A stretch of DNA of 64,000 bases, taken from the NCBI GenBank assembly GCA_965237855.1, contig CBDEGK010000002.1:310001-374000 (forward strand), read 5' to 3'. Within the stretch, counting starts at the first letter, position 1; each line of letters begins with the position of its first letter. This document shows, piece after piece, positions 34,288 through 43,400 of this stretch. The stretch is from CBDEGK01 sp965237855 (lineage in GTDB: Bacteria; Pseudomonadota; Gammaproteobacteria; Pseudomonadales; Halieaceae). The notes beneath the pieces were generated by a model. That model made no database searches. It worked only from the letters and a program-made list of their open reading frames with translations, and was not told the DNA's origin. Made by a program: the position numbers and the translations under genes.

Positions 34288-35070
34288 CTATTCCTCCCAG
34301 TCGGCACTGCCGGCGTTAAGTTCCACCGCACGCCCGCCATCCACATTCAATTCTACGCCGGTGATATACGAGGCGTCGTCGCTGGCCAGGAAAAGAATGG
34401 CCTGGGCCGCCTCACGCGGCTCACCGATCCGCCCCAGCGGGACACTGCGACCGGTCATCTGCTGGCCCGCTTCATCGGGAATGGCGGTTGCGGTGGCCGG
34501 CGTCATCATAATCCCGATGACTATGGCATTCACACGCACACCTTCACCCGCCCACTCTATCGCTGCATTGCGCGTGAGTGACTGTAAACCCGCCTTGGCT
34601 GCACTGTAAGCTGCCACCCCTGGGGTGGCCAGATCGCCACACACCGAGGACACGTTCACCACCGCCCCGTTGGCAGCTGCGAGATGCGCCTGCGACTCCC
34701 GCATTAGCAACATCGGCGCATCTACTGCAATTTCAAAGCTCTTGCGCCAGTCTCCAAGATCGTGATCTGCCAACATACCCGGCACCAGGGCATTGGCGTT
34801 ATTGACCACGATATTCAGCGCGCCAAATTTCTCCACGGTTTCATGCACCAGCGCCTTTACCGCTGCTTCGTCGGTGACATCGGCGCAGATCCCATAGGCG
34901 ACGCCACCGTCCGCCTCTATTTCTGCGACGATACGGTCAAGCAATTCCTGGCGGCGAGCACACAAGACCACGCTGGCCCCCTCAGCGGCAAACAGCCGGG
35001 CGGTGGCTTCCCCCACCCCGTTGCTGGCGCCGGTGACAATTGCCACTTTATTTTCCAGTCGATTAGCCAT
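34288..35070 (-). CDS. SDR family NAD(P)-dependent oxidoreductase
   Basis: A 260-residue classical SDR. The cofactor motif is TGASNGVG (13-20), with NNANAL in the middle, the serine in NVSSVCG and the pair in AYSAAKAG. The C-terminus ends SYITGVELNVDGGRAVEL, the usual SDR end. It is tightly linked (1-base gap) to the SnoaL-like gene downstream, and the two may act on the same alcohol or ketone intermediate. Confidence 0.92.
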   Translation of the reverse strand: MANRLENKVAIVTGASNGVGEATARLFAAEGASVVLCARRQELLDRIVAEIEADGGVAYGICADVTDEAAVKALVHETVEKFGALNIVVNNANALVPGMLADHDLGDWRKSFEIAVDAPMLLMRESQAHLAAANGAVVNVSSVCGDLATPGVAAYSAAKAGLQSLTRNAAIEWAGEGVRVNAIVIGIMMTPATATAIPDEAGQQMTGRSVPLGRIGEPREAAQAILFLASDDASYITGVELNVDGGRAVELNAGSADWEE

Positions 35071-35107
35071 AGCTTTTCCCTATACATTCAGCTCTACACA
35101 TTAAACT

Positions 35108-36262
35108 CTACACATCAAAGAAGTCACAGTATTCCCCAAAGGCATCGCGAATACCGCCCTCACTCAAGCCAAACTCTTCAGCGCTGTAGCTGTGGCCGCC
35201 GTACTTACTCGCTGGGTTACTCTGCATCCAGTTTCGCATTGACACTTCATGCGGCGCGCCCAGCTCCTCACCACACTGTTCATAAATGGTTTTCACCACC
35301 GCTACCGGGTCATTCACAAAATCATCAAAGTACACATCGATAAAACGCTGCGGGTATTGTCGGCGCACTGCGATGGTTTTGTTCCACACTCTTTGCCACT
35401 GGGCCAGTTCCCGTCTCCCCACTTCAGCGGCCGTCACATCCGGTTCCTGCATGCGACGGGCGGTCAGCACCAGACTGCTAACCGAGGGTATCAGCTTCAC
35501 CGGGTCGCGGTGAGTTTGAATCACCATGGCGTCCGGGAAAAACTCGAGCAGGACATCCATAGACCACAGGTGACTGGGATCTTTCAACACCCAGCGTTTG
35601 TGAGGCTCATTGGCAGCGATGAGCCTCAAACTGTCCCGGTACAGTTTATAGGCAGGTCGCAGATCAGCATCGTACAGCCAGGCTTCGTAGTCCGCGAGAT
35701 TGGCGTTGGACTGGAAGGTCACGTTCACGAAACTCTGCATCAGCAACATGCGGCACTCATCCGCACCCTCGGCGGACATCTCGTGAATTTTCTTTAACTC
35801 CGGATTGACCCGGTCGAGCATCTCCAGGGATTGTCGCACCTCCTGGAAATCGGCATTCAGGGCCCAGCTATCGGCAGCCGGTCGAGGCTGGGGAAAGCTA
35901 CTGAGCCAGTATTCCAGCGCCTGGTTGTCCGGGTGAGAGGCCAGCAACCGGTGCAATATGGTGGTGCCGGTACGGGGTAGACCGACAATAAACAGTGGCC
36001 GCCGAACCGTAGCTGGCAAATCCGCCGCGTGCCTGCGAATGCCCTCTACTGCCACTAGACGACCGCGCAGGCTGTTGCGCATCATCATCCAGGCGCTGAT
36101 TCGCCCCAGCTCACTGAGCTGGGCGGTGGCGTCATAGCTGTCTAGCAGCACCTGCAGGGCATCGCGGTAGGCAGCATCACCAAAGTCATGCAGGTCGGTC
36201 GATTCACTGGCCTGGGCATGCAGCAAATCGACACAGCCGGCAAAACGGTCGGGTATCTCCAT
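35108..36262 (-). CDS. Sulfotransferase family protein
   Basis: A 384-residue cytosolic PAPS-dependent sulfotransferase. The 5'-phosphosulfate loop is FIVGLPRTGTTILHRLL (91-107). The 3'-phosphate binding segment is VIQTHRDPVKLIPSVSSLV, with the family's Arg and Ser. The C-terminal HEVSMRNWMQSNPASKYGGHSYSAEEFGLS is typical of the Sulfotransfer_3 family in steroid-degrading bacteria. It would add sulfate to a hydroxyl group of a small molecule or lipid. It lies in the same run as the exported sulfatase, which does the reverse. Confidence 0.92.
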   Translation of the reverse strand: MEIPDRFAGCVDLLHAQASESTDLHDFGDAAYRDALQVLLDSYDATAQLSELGRISAWMMMRNSLRGRLVAVEGIRRHAADLPATVRRPLFIVGLPRTGTTILHRLLASHPDNQALEYWLSSFPQPRPAADSWALNADFQEVRQSLEMLDRVNPELKKIHEMSAEGADECRMLLMQSFVNVTFQSNANLADYEAWLYDADLRPAYKLYRDSLRLIAANEPHKRWVLKDPSHLWSMDVLLEFFPDAMVIQTHRDPVKLIPSVSSLVLTARRMQEPDVTAAEVGRRELAQWQRVWNKTIAVRRQYPQRFIDVYFDDFVNDPVAVVKTIYEQCGEELGAPHEVSMRNWMQSNPASKYGGHSYSAEEFGLSEGGIRDAFGEYCDFFDV

Positions 36263-36268
36263 TTGCGA

Positions 36269-37354
36269 TTAAGCCACCGCGAGATCAGACAACTTCAACA
36301 ACCGGGTACTGGCCAGGCGGTCCTCGCTCGCCTTGATCCAGCGCATGGATATACAACCGCGGGCGTGACCCGCCGTATCTATCCAGTTATCGACCCCGGG
36401 ATCGCTACCAGCAATATACAGGCGCACCTTGCCATCCGTGTCCACCTTGGCGCTGGCGTGATTGTAGTTGGTGCAGTAGTCGAGGTAGTCGAGGGATTCC
36501 AGCCAGTGGTTGGCCACTTGTACATTCCAGTAGGCGCAATCGGGCGGGTCGAGCTCAATTTCCAATACCTCGTCGTCAGCCAACTCAAAATAGCCATTGT
36601 GATAGAAGGTATTAGGGTCCCCCTGGGCAATGGCCAGCAGGGATGGATCGGTCGGATGCAGCTCATTGGTCTTCGCCTTGAAGGTATTGGTCCAGAGCAG
36701 AAACTGGCCAACGACACCGCCCACAAACATACCAGCATGTTGCAGGGACTTCTCAAAAGCCTCCGGCGTCAGAGCCGGTACTGGTTGTCTGCCTTCCTCC
36801 CCATCGAGGCAGATCACCTCCAAATTGGCCGGGGTGTCCTGCCCCCGGTTGAGGACGGTCTGACGAATCAACAGGGAATTGCACTCCGCCACCATCGGTA
36901 ACCAGTTGCCCGCGCGTTCTTCTCTACTGACGACGATTTCGAAACTGCCATCAGGCTCGACCTCGAGGTCACTCAGCAACAGGTAGCCGGCGCATTGCAG
37001 CCCACCGCCAGAACCCAGGCCACCATAATAGGCACCAAACCCTACATTGAAGGCCTGCTGCCGCTGGCCACGAATCCGGTATTCATGAGCGCCCGAAATT
37101 GTACAGCTGCCGTAAAGGAAATCCGGGTTATCGCCACCAATACGGGGAGCAACATAACTGAGTACCGGTCGCAGAGGATTGGGCCGCTCGGTAAATCTGC
37201 CCAGGGCATGAGAGGTCAGGCGCGCCAGGTAACGAAAGCCCTCCGCCCGATCCAGATTATCGTCGGGTGCCTGCGCCAGAATTTGCTGTCCCGCTGACCG
37301 CAATTGGTCGCAAAATGTATTCCAGCTACTATCGTCAAATAAGTCTTCAGACAC
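36269..37354 (-). CDS. DUF1214 domain-containing protein
   Basis: A 361-residue protein with an alpha-helical N-terminus and a DUF1214 beta-rich C-terminal part (FELADDEVLEIELDPPDCAYWNVQVANHWLES, then RGCISMRWI). DUF1214/DUF1254 proteins are of unknown function and frequent in lipid and steroid catabolic clusters. It starts with GTG at 37354 after GGGGAA and ends 6 bases before the sulfotransferase gene. Confidence 0.85.
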   Translation of the reverse strand: MSEDLFDDSSWNTFCDQLRSAGQQILAQAPDDNLDRAEGFRYLARLTSHALGRFTERPNPLRPVLSYVAPRIGGDNPDFLYGSCTISGAHEYRIRGQRQQAFNVGFGAYYGGLGSGGGLQCAGYLLLSDLEVEPDGSFEIVVSREERAGNWLPMVAECNSLLIRQTVLNRGQDTPANLEVICLDGEEGRQPVPALTPEAFEKSLQHAGMFVGGVVGQFLLWTNTFKAKTNELHPTDPSLLAIAQGDPNTFYHNGYFELADDEVLEIELDPPDCAYWNVQVANHWLESLDYLDYCTNYNHASAKVDTDGKVRLYIAGSDPGVDNWIDTAGHARGCISMRWIKASEDRLASTRLLKLSDLAVA

Positions 37355-37434
37355 CGACCGTTCCCCATTATCAGCTTCAACTAATAATAGCTGTTCGCGG
37401 CGGCTGCGGGGTGCTTGTGAGCGGAATGGTTTGC

Positions 37435-38070
37435 TTAACTATTCAGCTGACTGTCAATTTGGCCGATCACCGCGGCCATGTCTTCTTCCACCAGGATTGT
37501 CTGCATACCCAGGGCCCTGGCGGCGGCGATATTGGCCGGATGGTCATCGAGGAAAAGTGATTTCTCCGGGCTGACTCCACCCATGCGCTCCAGCGCCAGT
37601 TCGAAGATGGCAGGATTGGGTTTACGTACGCCCTCAAAACTCGAATCAATTATTTCCTGGAACAATTCTTCGACGGCAAACAGGGAGCGCCAACTCGAAG
37701 AAAGTTCCCGCACATTGTTGGTAATGATCGCCATAGGCACAGCGGCGGCTTTCAACTGGGTCACTTTGTCGACCAACTTTGTGCGCAAACCGCCGTCGCG
37801 CGGCAGACTGGCAAATACCTCGTAGAGATCAACCTCGAGTTCGAACTCTTTTCCCAACTCGAGAATCTCCAGGCGAGCATCGTCCATCGTAAGCTCGCCC
37901 CGCTCTAATCGATGCCAGGGATGATCACCGTCGATGTGATAGGGACCGAACATGATCTCGGTAAACTGGCCCGGTTCAGCGCCCTGTTGGACACCGATTG
38001 CGTCTACCGCAGAAAAGGGCGAATAGGTAAAAACGCCGCCGAAATCGAAGAACAGGGTGCTTACCGCCAT
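37435..38070 (-). CDS. HAD superfamily hydrolase
   Basis: A 211-residue HAD phosphatase-fold protein. The nucleophile Asp9 is in FFDFGGV (7-13), and the later motifs are ITNN, KPNPAIFELAL and FLDDHPANIAAA. The cap and motifs resemble epoxide-hydrolase N-terminal phosphatase-like or haloacid dehalogenase-like members; the substrate is unknown. A longer open frame is disfavoured because GGAGGTCTCC precedes MAVSTL at 38070. It lies 4 bases after the HxlR gene. Confidence 0.88.
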   Translation of the reverse strand: MAVSTLFFDFGGVFTYSPFSAVDAIGVQQGAEPGQFTEIMFGPYHIDGDHPWHRLERGELTMDDARLEILELGKEFELEVDLYEVFASLPRDGGLRTKLVDKVTQLKAAAVPMAIITNNVRELSSSWRSLFAVEELFQEIIDSSFEGVRKPNPAIFELALERMGGVSPEKSLFLDDHPANIAAARALGMQTILVEEDMAAVIGQIDSQLNS

Positions 38071-38074
38071 GGGC

Positions 38075-38602
38075 TCAGGAGACCTCCTCCAGTTCGGAGT
38101 CATCGTGCTGTTGCCAGTCCACCGGCCATTCCCGGACTTTGATTTCTCCACGGGGGCCCTTAACCGTCAAATACAGGTCGCCCATGCCGAGCTCTTCGCC
38201 GGCCTGGTTGTGCAAGGTCAGAGGCGCAACGCGGTCGCCGGTGGCGCGCTCACGCACCGTGATGAATCCCTTACCGCTATGATCCTCCCACTTGTCTCCC
38301 CACTGCAGCATGGCAACCAGGGTAGGCATCAAATCGAGGCCTTTGGTCGTCAGCTGGTAAGCGCAGCGCTTGCCGCCTTCCTGCAGCGGGACGCGCTCTA
38401 TCACACCCGCCTCAGTCAGGGTTTTCAGGCGTTCGGTCAAAATATTGCGGGAGATACCGAGGCTGTCCCGCAATTGCTCGAAGCGACGCACGCCGTTACC
38501 GAGGAAGAAGTCCCGCACAATCAACATGCTCCACCACTCGCCAATGACATCAAGCGCCTGGGCCAGGGAGCAGTCCATATCACTAAAGGATTTTTTAACC
38601 AT
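38075..38602 (-). CDS. HxlR family transcriptional regulator
   Basis: A 175-residue winged-helix regulator. The HxlR domain covers about 10-100: CSLAQALDVIGEWWSMLIVRDFF, RRFEQLRDSLGISRNILTERL and YQLTTKGLDLMPTL. A C-terminal extension (about 110-175) contains MGDLYLTVKGPRGEI. HxlR proteins sense redox-active or electrophilic metabolites and some sense small effectors. At the head of the ten-gene minus run it is the natural regulator of that unit. I start at MVKKSF (38602). Confidence 0.9.
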   Translation of the reverse strand: MVKKSFSDMDCSLAQALDVIGEWWSMLIVRDFFLGNGVRRFEQLRDSLGISRNILTERLKTLTEAGVIERVPLQEGGKRCAYQLTTKGLDLMPTLVAMLQWGDKWEDHSGKGFITVRERATGDRVAPLTLHNQAGEELGMGDLYLTVKGPRGEIKVREWPVDWQQHDDSELEEVS

Positions 38603-38667
38603 GTTGTCGGTTCCAGTCAGGTACACGTTATTGGTGTTATAGAGCGCACCTTAGTGTGTTAAGCACA

Positions 38668-38706
38668 TTTAGAGATGTCACCCTCATAATTATTTAGAAA
38701 TGTCAC
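38668..38706. repeat. Pair of 14-base direct repeats, 25-base period
   Basis: TTTAGAGATGTCAC (38668-38681) and TTTAGAAATGTCAC (38693-38706) differ at one base, and the similarity continues a few bases on each side. Spaced short direct repeats of this sort occur at ends of some insertion sequences or as tandem regulator sites. No transposase is next to it. It lies in the 38603-38868 gap ahead of the broken reading frame. Confidence 0.5.
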
Positions 38707-38793
38707 TCTGTGGTTGTCCGGTTTAGCCCTGGCTTGCCGGATTCACCTGGCGCACCTTGTCCTGCATGACCTGTTTCTGCCCCCGCCGCTTAG

Positions 38794-39069
38794 GCCAATC
38801 TAATCGAGGATTTACGGGCCTTTGAAGCCTGCCAGGACCGTTTCAAAAGCATCAATCACAGCCAGGAAATGGCCCTGCGGGCCGGCCCTGTGTACACCAC
38901 CGAAGGGACTCGCGGTGAATATAACTACTATTTCAATGCCAGTAACACCGAGGGGAACTTCAGGGTTGCGTGTCGTGCCCACCGGCTGGGAAAGGTGCTT
39001 GATATCAGCATCGAGGCAGGAAAATGGGCCTTCCGCGGCAAGCAGGAGAGCTATCTCGCCGCTAGTTGA
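38794..39069 (+). pseudogene. Possible 5'-truncated or short gene of unknown function
   Basis: A reading frame opens after a TAG at 38791 and ends at 39069. The only ATG in frame is at 38869, giving 66 residues (MALRAGPVYTTEGTR...). The 25 codons before it (AFEACQDRFKSINHSQE) read like coding sequence but have no start, so the gene may have lost its 5' end. I do not recognise the family. Alternatively it is a genuine 66-residue protein starting at 38869. It lies between the HxlR regulator and rsmI, next to the direct repeats. Confidence 0.4.
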
Positions 39070-39091
39070 TAAGCCACTTGTAGAGATCTTT

Positions 39092-39892
39092 CTAATTGAG
39101 TCCCGAGAACTCCGCGGCGATTGTCGCGGCTTTCTTTGGGGGGAGTTCAGCGGCCAGTAGCGCCAGGAGCTTCTCCAGTTCGGGTGTAAACTCGGCGGTC
39201 TCTGGAACTCCGCCTTCTAACAGGAGCACGATTTCACCCCGACTTTGATTGGAATCAGCACGGACCATTTCCATTAGTTCACCCAAACTGGTGTTAATCA
39301 CGGTCTCAAAGGTCTTGGTCAACTCGCGCGCCAGCACTACCTGCCTGTGGGGGCCGAAACAGCTCTGCATGTCCAGCAGACACTCCTGTAGACGATGGGG
39401 AGCCTCATAGAAAATCAGGGTGCAGGATTCTGTAACCAGTTCCTGTAAGCGCTTACAACGCCCCGCCGTTTTCGCCGGTAAGAACCCCTCAAACCGAAAC
39501 CGGTCTGTCGCCAAACCTGACACTGATAGTGCCGCCACCAGGGCGCTGGCTCCCGGAACGGGCACAACTTGCCAGCCCTGTTGGTGGGCGTGTCTGACCA
39601 GACGATAGCCGGGATCGGAAATCAACGGCGTTCCCGCATCGGATATCAGCGCCACCGATTTCCCTCTGTCCATCAAATCGTTCAGTTTTTTCAGCGCACG
39701 CTCATCACTGTGATCGTGATAAGCCAGCAGCGGGGTATCGATGCCAAAGTGCTGCAACAGGCGCTGACTGTGCCGGGTATCCTCGGCCGCAATCACATCC
39801 ACAGATTTCAGTATTTCAACCGCTCGGGGTACCATGTCGGCGAGGTTACCGATTGGCGTAGCCACAATATAAAGTGCATTAGACGGGTTCAC
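39092..39892 (-). CDS. rsmI: 16S rRNA (cytidine(1402)-2'-O)-methyltransferase
   Basis: A 266-residue SAM-dependent methyltransferase that methylates C1402 in the decoding centre. It has the tetrapyrrole-methylase fold: YIVATPIGNLADMVPRA (8-24), AAEDTRHSQRLL (35-46), SDAGTPLISDPGYRLV (84-99) and VPGASALVAALSVSGL (112-127). Length and arrangement are those of RsmI. It is divergent from lpoA with 18 bases between starts, the conserved rsmI-lpoA-yraN order of gammaproteobacteria. Confidence 0.96.
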   Translation of the reverse strand: MNPSNALYIVATPIGNLADMVPRAVEILKSVDVIAAEDTRHSQRLLQHFGIDTPLLAYHDHSDERALKKLNDLMDRGKSVALISDAGTPLISDPGYRLVRHAHQQGWQVVPVPGASALVAALSVSGLATDRFRFEGFLPAKTAGRCKRLQELVTESCTLIFYEAPHRLQECLLDMQSCFGPHRQVVLARELTKTFETVINTSLGELMEMVRADSNQSRGEIVLLLEGGVPETAEFTPELEKLLALLAAELPPKKAATIAAEFSGLN

Positions 39893-39910
39893 ACCACTTC
39901 CAACTGCTCA

Positions 39911-41716
39911 ATGAGAAACGCGGTAATACTACACTATGTCGCCGGCCTGGCACTGGCGCTGCTACTGGCCGCATGCGCCAGTCAACCAGGCGCGGATATC
40001 TCCCTGCCTGCAGAGTCGGTAATGCCGATCCCTGAAGCCCCCCCCGAGTTAACCGAACGCACAGCGGGAGAATATACCGAGTCCCTGCGTGGGGCCCGGC
40101 GCTACCTGGAGGAACGGGAGTTAATCCCCGCCGCTTTTGTGTTGGCTGAGATAGACAGTGCGCAGCTCCACGCCGTAGAGCTCGCCGACTTTCGGGAACT
40201 GAACATCCGCCTCAACTATATGCAGGGCAAACTCAATCGCGCCACTCAGCTCACCGGAGAAGCCCTCACTGATAGCAGCAAGCTGGATACCGAGACACTG
40301 TGGAACCTGCAGCAATGGCAGTTAAGATTGCTCAAGGATTCAGGTTCAAACCTACAGCGTGCCCGTTACGCCGCCAGCATACTTCCCCAGTATCCCGCTT
40401 CGGCGAGACAGCGGCAACTGATCGCGGAGGTGTGGCGCGACCTGCAAAGCACAGCTCTTGAACAATTGCAGCTGGCACGCAAGCAGAGCCGCGATCGAAC
40501 CTGGCGCGCCTGGCTGGATCTCGCCCTGTTGCACAATGGTTTACCCATGGAGCCCAGTATCCAGCACGCGGATTGGCAGCGCTGGCGAGCTGCTCACCCC
40601 AGGCACCCAGCAGCTATCGACCCGCCCGGGGGACACAATCTCCTTCCCACCCAGATACCCTTCACTGTTGCCCTGGTCCTCCCTATGAGTGGACCACTGG
40701 CACAGGCTTCACAAGCGATTGTCGATGGTTACCTGTTGGCAATGATGAAGGCCCGGCAGCTGGGTTGGCCGGCGCAAAGCCTGTTGTTCTTTGATGTCAC
40801 CAGCTTTGCCGATGTCAATGAGGCCTACCTCGCGGCCGAGGCGGCCGGTGCCGAGGCCATTGTGGGTCCGTTGACCCGGGAAAGTCTGGGACGCTGGCGG
40901 GCCGATTCATCGACCCCCATTCCCAAGCTGGCATTAAACTGGATGCAACAGCAGCAGCAAACGGATGGCCATATGTACCAAATGGCGCTGGCGCCGGAAG
41001 ACGAGGCTCGCCAGCTGGCGCAACTTGCCTACGGCGATGGTGCCCGCCGAGCTCTGATTATTCAGCCGGCCAGTGCCTTCGGCGACGACATGGCCAACAA
41101 TTTTGAGCAGGCCTGGCTCGAGCAACAGGGATCCATAAGCGCCAAGGCGATTTATTCCGATCCCGGTGATTATTCCAGCAGTATCCAGGGCGCGCTCAAA
41201 TTAGCAGATAGTGAACAGCGAGCCAGGCAGATACGGCGTCTCATGGACAATCGAATGGAGTTTTCACCGCGGCGGCGTGAAGATATTGACAGTGTTTTCC
41301 TGTTTACCGGGAATCCCCAGGAAGCGCGCTCCCTGAAGCCTTTATTGGCCTTCCATTATGCGGGCGACCTGCCGGTATACTCCACATCCCACGTCTTCAG
41401 CGGCAATCCCGACCCACAACAGGATCGGGACCTGAACGGTATCCAGCTACTGGAGATGCCCTGGAGCCTGGAACCCGACAATTCCCTGCGAGCGGAATTG
41501 GAGCAACTCGAATACAGTGGCAAGCTCTCCGTAATGTACGCCCTGGGTGCCGACGCTTTTCTGCTACACTGGCGCCTGCCCCAGTTGCGTTACAGCAGCA
41601 ATTACTCAGTACGAGGGTACACTGGCTTGCTCAGCATGGATGCTGAGGGACGCATACATCGGCAGCTGAGGCCCGCCTCAATCGTTTCCGGCATTCCGAT
41701 TCCGAGGGCACAATAG
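39911..41716 (+). CDS. lpoA: Penicillin-binding protein activator LpoA
   Basis: A 601-residue outer-membrane lipoprotein (lipobox LLAAC, Cys19) that activates PBP1A. The N-terminal TPR-like region spans about 40-240, and the C-terminal periplasmic-binding-protein-like domain begins at PFTVALVLPMSGPLAQASQAIVDGYLLAM and continues through EAIVGPLTRESL and YSTSHVFSGN. I start at MRNAVI (39911); the longer open frame overlaps rsmI and is not family-like. It leads lpoA-yraN-diaA-dolP, as in E. coli yraMNOP. Confidence 0.95.
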   Translation: MRNAVILHYVAGLALALLLAACASQPGADISLPAESVMPIPEAPPELTERTAGEYTESLRGARRYLEERELIPAAFVLAEIDSAQLHAVELADFRELNIRLNYMQGKLNRATQLTGEALTDSSKLDTETLWNLQQWQLRLLKDSGSNLQRARYAASILPQYPASARQRQLIAEVWRDLQSTALEQLQLARKQSRDRTWRAWLDLALLHNGLPMEPSIQHADWQRWRAAHPRHPAAIDPPGGHNLLPTQIPFTVALVLPMSGPLAQASQAIVDGYLLAMMKARQLGWPAQSLLFFDVTSFADVNEAYLAAEAAGAEAIVGPLTRESLGRWRADSSTPIPKLALNWMQQQQQTDGHMYQMALAPEDEARQLAQLAYGDGARRALIIQPASAFGDDMANNFEQAWLEQQGSISAKAIYSDPGDYSSSIQGALKLADSEQRARQIRRLMDNRMEFSPRRREDIDSVFLFTGNPQEARSLKPLLAFHYAGDLPVYSTSHVFSGNPDPQQDRDLNGIQLLEMPWSLEPDNSLRAELEQLEYSGKLSVMYALGADAFLLHWRLPQLRYSSNYSVRGYTGLLSMDAEGRIHRQLRPASIVSGIPIPRAQ

Positions 41717-41742
41717 AATTCGACAAACAGGGAGGTTTGTCC

Positions 41743-42105
41743 ATGTCTGCTATCGGCAACAAATACGAAACCCGGGCCGCTGCTTATCTGCAAAACCAAG
41801 GCCTCAACATATTGGCACGTAACTTTCTCTGCAAAGTTGGAGAGCTGGACCTGGTGTGTAAGCAGGGTCGTGAGCTGATTTTCGTTGAGGTGCGATTTCG
41901 CAGTCACCCGGGCTATGGTGGTGCCCTGGAATCCGTTACTCGTAGTAAACAACGGAAACTAATTCGCGCCGCACAGGTCTACCTGCAACGACACCCGGCT
42001 TATCAAAACTGGCCCTGTCGGTTTGACGTGATAGCCATCTCTCCACCGGCAGCGGGATGTCATGAAGATCATGTACAATGGCTGCCCAACGCATTTACGA
42101 CCTGA
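41743..42105 (+). CDS. yraN: YraN family protein (UPF0102, nuclease-like)
   Basis: A 120-residue protein with the restriction-endonuclease-like fold: GNKYETRAAAYLQNQGLNILARNF (about 5-28), then ELDLVCKQGRELIFVEVRFR with D-x-E-V acidic pair. This is typical of UPF0102. The function is not established. The start is ATG 41743 with GGAGG seven bases upstream; TTG 41737 is less likely. Confidence 0.93.
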   Translation: MSAIGNKYETRAAAYLQNQGLNILARNFLCKVGELDLVCKQGRELIFVEVRFRSHPGYGGALESVTRSKQRKLIRAAQVYLQRHPAYQNWPCRFDVIAISPPAAGCHEDHVQWLPNAFTT

Positions 42106-42120
42106 ACGATTTTCTAAACT

Positions 42121-42717
42121 ATGGATTACTACAAGGCCATCGCCCGCGGCTTCGAGGAAACCATCGAACTCATTTCGATGTCCGTCGACGAACTAGTGCC
42201 CCACATTCAGTTAGCCGGCGAACTATGCAGCCAGGCGCTGCTGAGCGAACGCAAAATTCTGGCCTGCGGCAATGGTTCCGGTAGTGCCCTGGCGCAGATA
42301 TTTTGCAGCAATATGTTGCACCGCTACGAACACGATCGACCGGCCCTGCCGGCGATGGCCCTCAGCGGTGACGCCAGTACCATGTCCGCGATTGCCGCCT
42401 CCAGTGGCAGTAGTGAAGTCTACGCCAAGCAGGTGCGTGCCCTGGGCCAAGCGGGTGATATTTTGTTGGGCATCGCCAGCGGCGAGGGCAATACCAGCAT
42501 CATCCAGGCAATTCGCGCGGCTCATGACCGGGAAATGATCGTCATTATCATCAGCGGCGGCGACTGTCCGGACATATCCAGTTTACTGCTGCCTGAAGAC
42601 TGTCAGTTGCACGTGAACAGCCAGCGCTTACCGCGTATTGTGGAGATGCAAACCATGCTGATTCACTGCATTTGCGAACAAATTGATCAATCACTGTTTG
42701 GAAGCTATTACTCATGA
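42121..42717 (+). CDS. diaA: SIS-domain protein, DiaA/GmhA family
   Basis: A 198-residue single SIS-domain protein: KILACGNGSGSALAQIFCSNML (about 45-66), then MALSGDASTMSAIAASSG. DiaA binds DnaA and helps time replication initiation; GmhA is the paralogous heptose isomerase. Context (between yraN and dolP) favours DiaA. Its stop overlaps the dolP start (ATGA). Confidence 0.92.
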   Translation: MDYYKAIARGFEETIELISMSVDELVPHIQLAGELCSQALLSERKILACGNGSGSALAQIFCSNMLHRYEHDRPALPAMALSGDASTMSAIAASSGSSEVYAKQVRALGQAGDILLGIASGEGNTSIIQAIRAAHDREMIVIIISGGDCPDISSLLLPEDCQLHVNSQRLPRIVEMQTMLIHCICEQIDQSLFGSYYS

Positions 42718-43298
42718 CATCTTTCTCGGCGCCTCTATCCACGATTTCTGTCCTGATCCTGTTGCTGTCTCTGTCCGGCTGCGGCAGCCTGATGAGCGGC
42801 GCTGGCGCTGAGCCAATGGAGCACGACCCCGGCGAGCGCAGCCTGGGTGCACAGATGGATGATGAAACCATCGAAACCCGGGCCATGGTGAATATTGACG
42901 CCGCTGATGAGGCGCTGAAAGCCGCCCATATCAATGTTATCAGCTACAACGGCTATGTCCTGATCGTCGGCCAGGTGCCAGAGCAAGCCCTCAAGGACAA
43001 AGTGTCGGCAATTGTTACCGAAATACGCGATGTGCGCCGTATCTATAACGAACTCGAAATTGCCGGCAATAACTCAATGATGACTCGCAGTAGCGACACG
43101 TGGATTACTGCCAAGGTCAAATCCAACCTGCTGGCCAGCTCTGAAACCGAGGGCAACCGGGTGAAAGTGGTAACCGAGAACGGGGTGGTTTACCTGATGG
43201 GACTGGCCTCGCAGGTCGAAGCCGATCGCATTGAGGCTGCCGCCAGCGCCAGTCAGGGCGTGCAAAAAGTAGTCAGCGTGTTCGAATATATCGACTAG
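42714..43298 (+). CDS. dolP: BON-domain outer-membrane lipoprotein DolP (YraP)
   Basis: A 194-residue lipoprotein (lipobox LSGC near residue 23) with two BON domains, about 47-117 (ETIETRAMVNIDAADEALKAAHINVISYNGYVLIVGQ) and 125-194 (DTWITAKVKSNLLASSETEGNRVKVVTENGVVYLMGLAS). DolP sits at sites of envelope synthesis and supports outer-membrane integrity and BAM function. It completes the lpoA-yraN-diaA-dolP set. Confidence 0.94.
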   Translation: MTSFSAPLSTISVLILLLSLSGCGSLMSGAGAEPMEHDPGERSLGAQMDDETIETRAMVNIDAADEALKAAHINVISYNGYVLIVGQVPEQALKDKVSAIVTEIRDVRRIYNELEIAGNNSMMTRSSDTWITAKVKSNLLASSETEGNRVKVVTENGVVYLMGLASQVEADRIEAAASASQGVQKVVSVFEYID

Positions 43299-43400
43299 AG
43301 CGGTTCAGTATTTTGGCACCTGGTTTTTCCCACATCAGCGAGGACGGCGTACAATAAGCGCCCCGTACTTCGTTGCCCCCGGTATCACAGGACCAATATT

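Noticed and set aside
39569..39910. Upstream extension of lpoA
   Set aside because: It runs antisense through rsmI; the lipoprotein signal begins at 39911.
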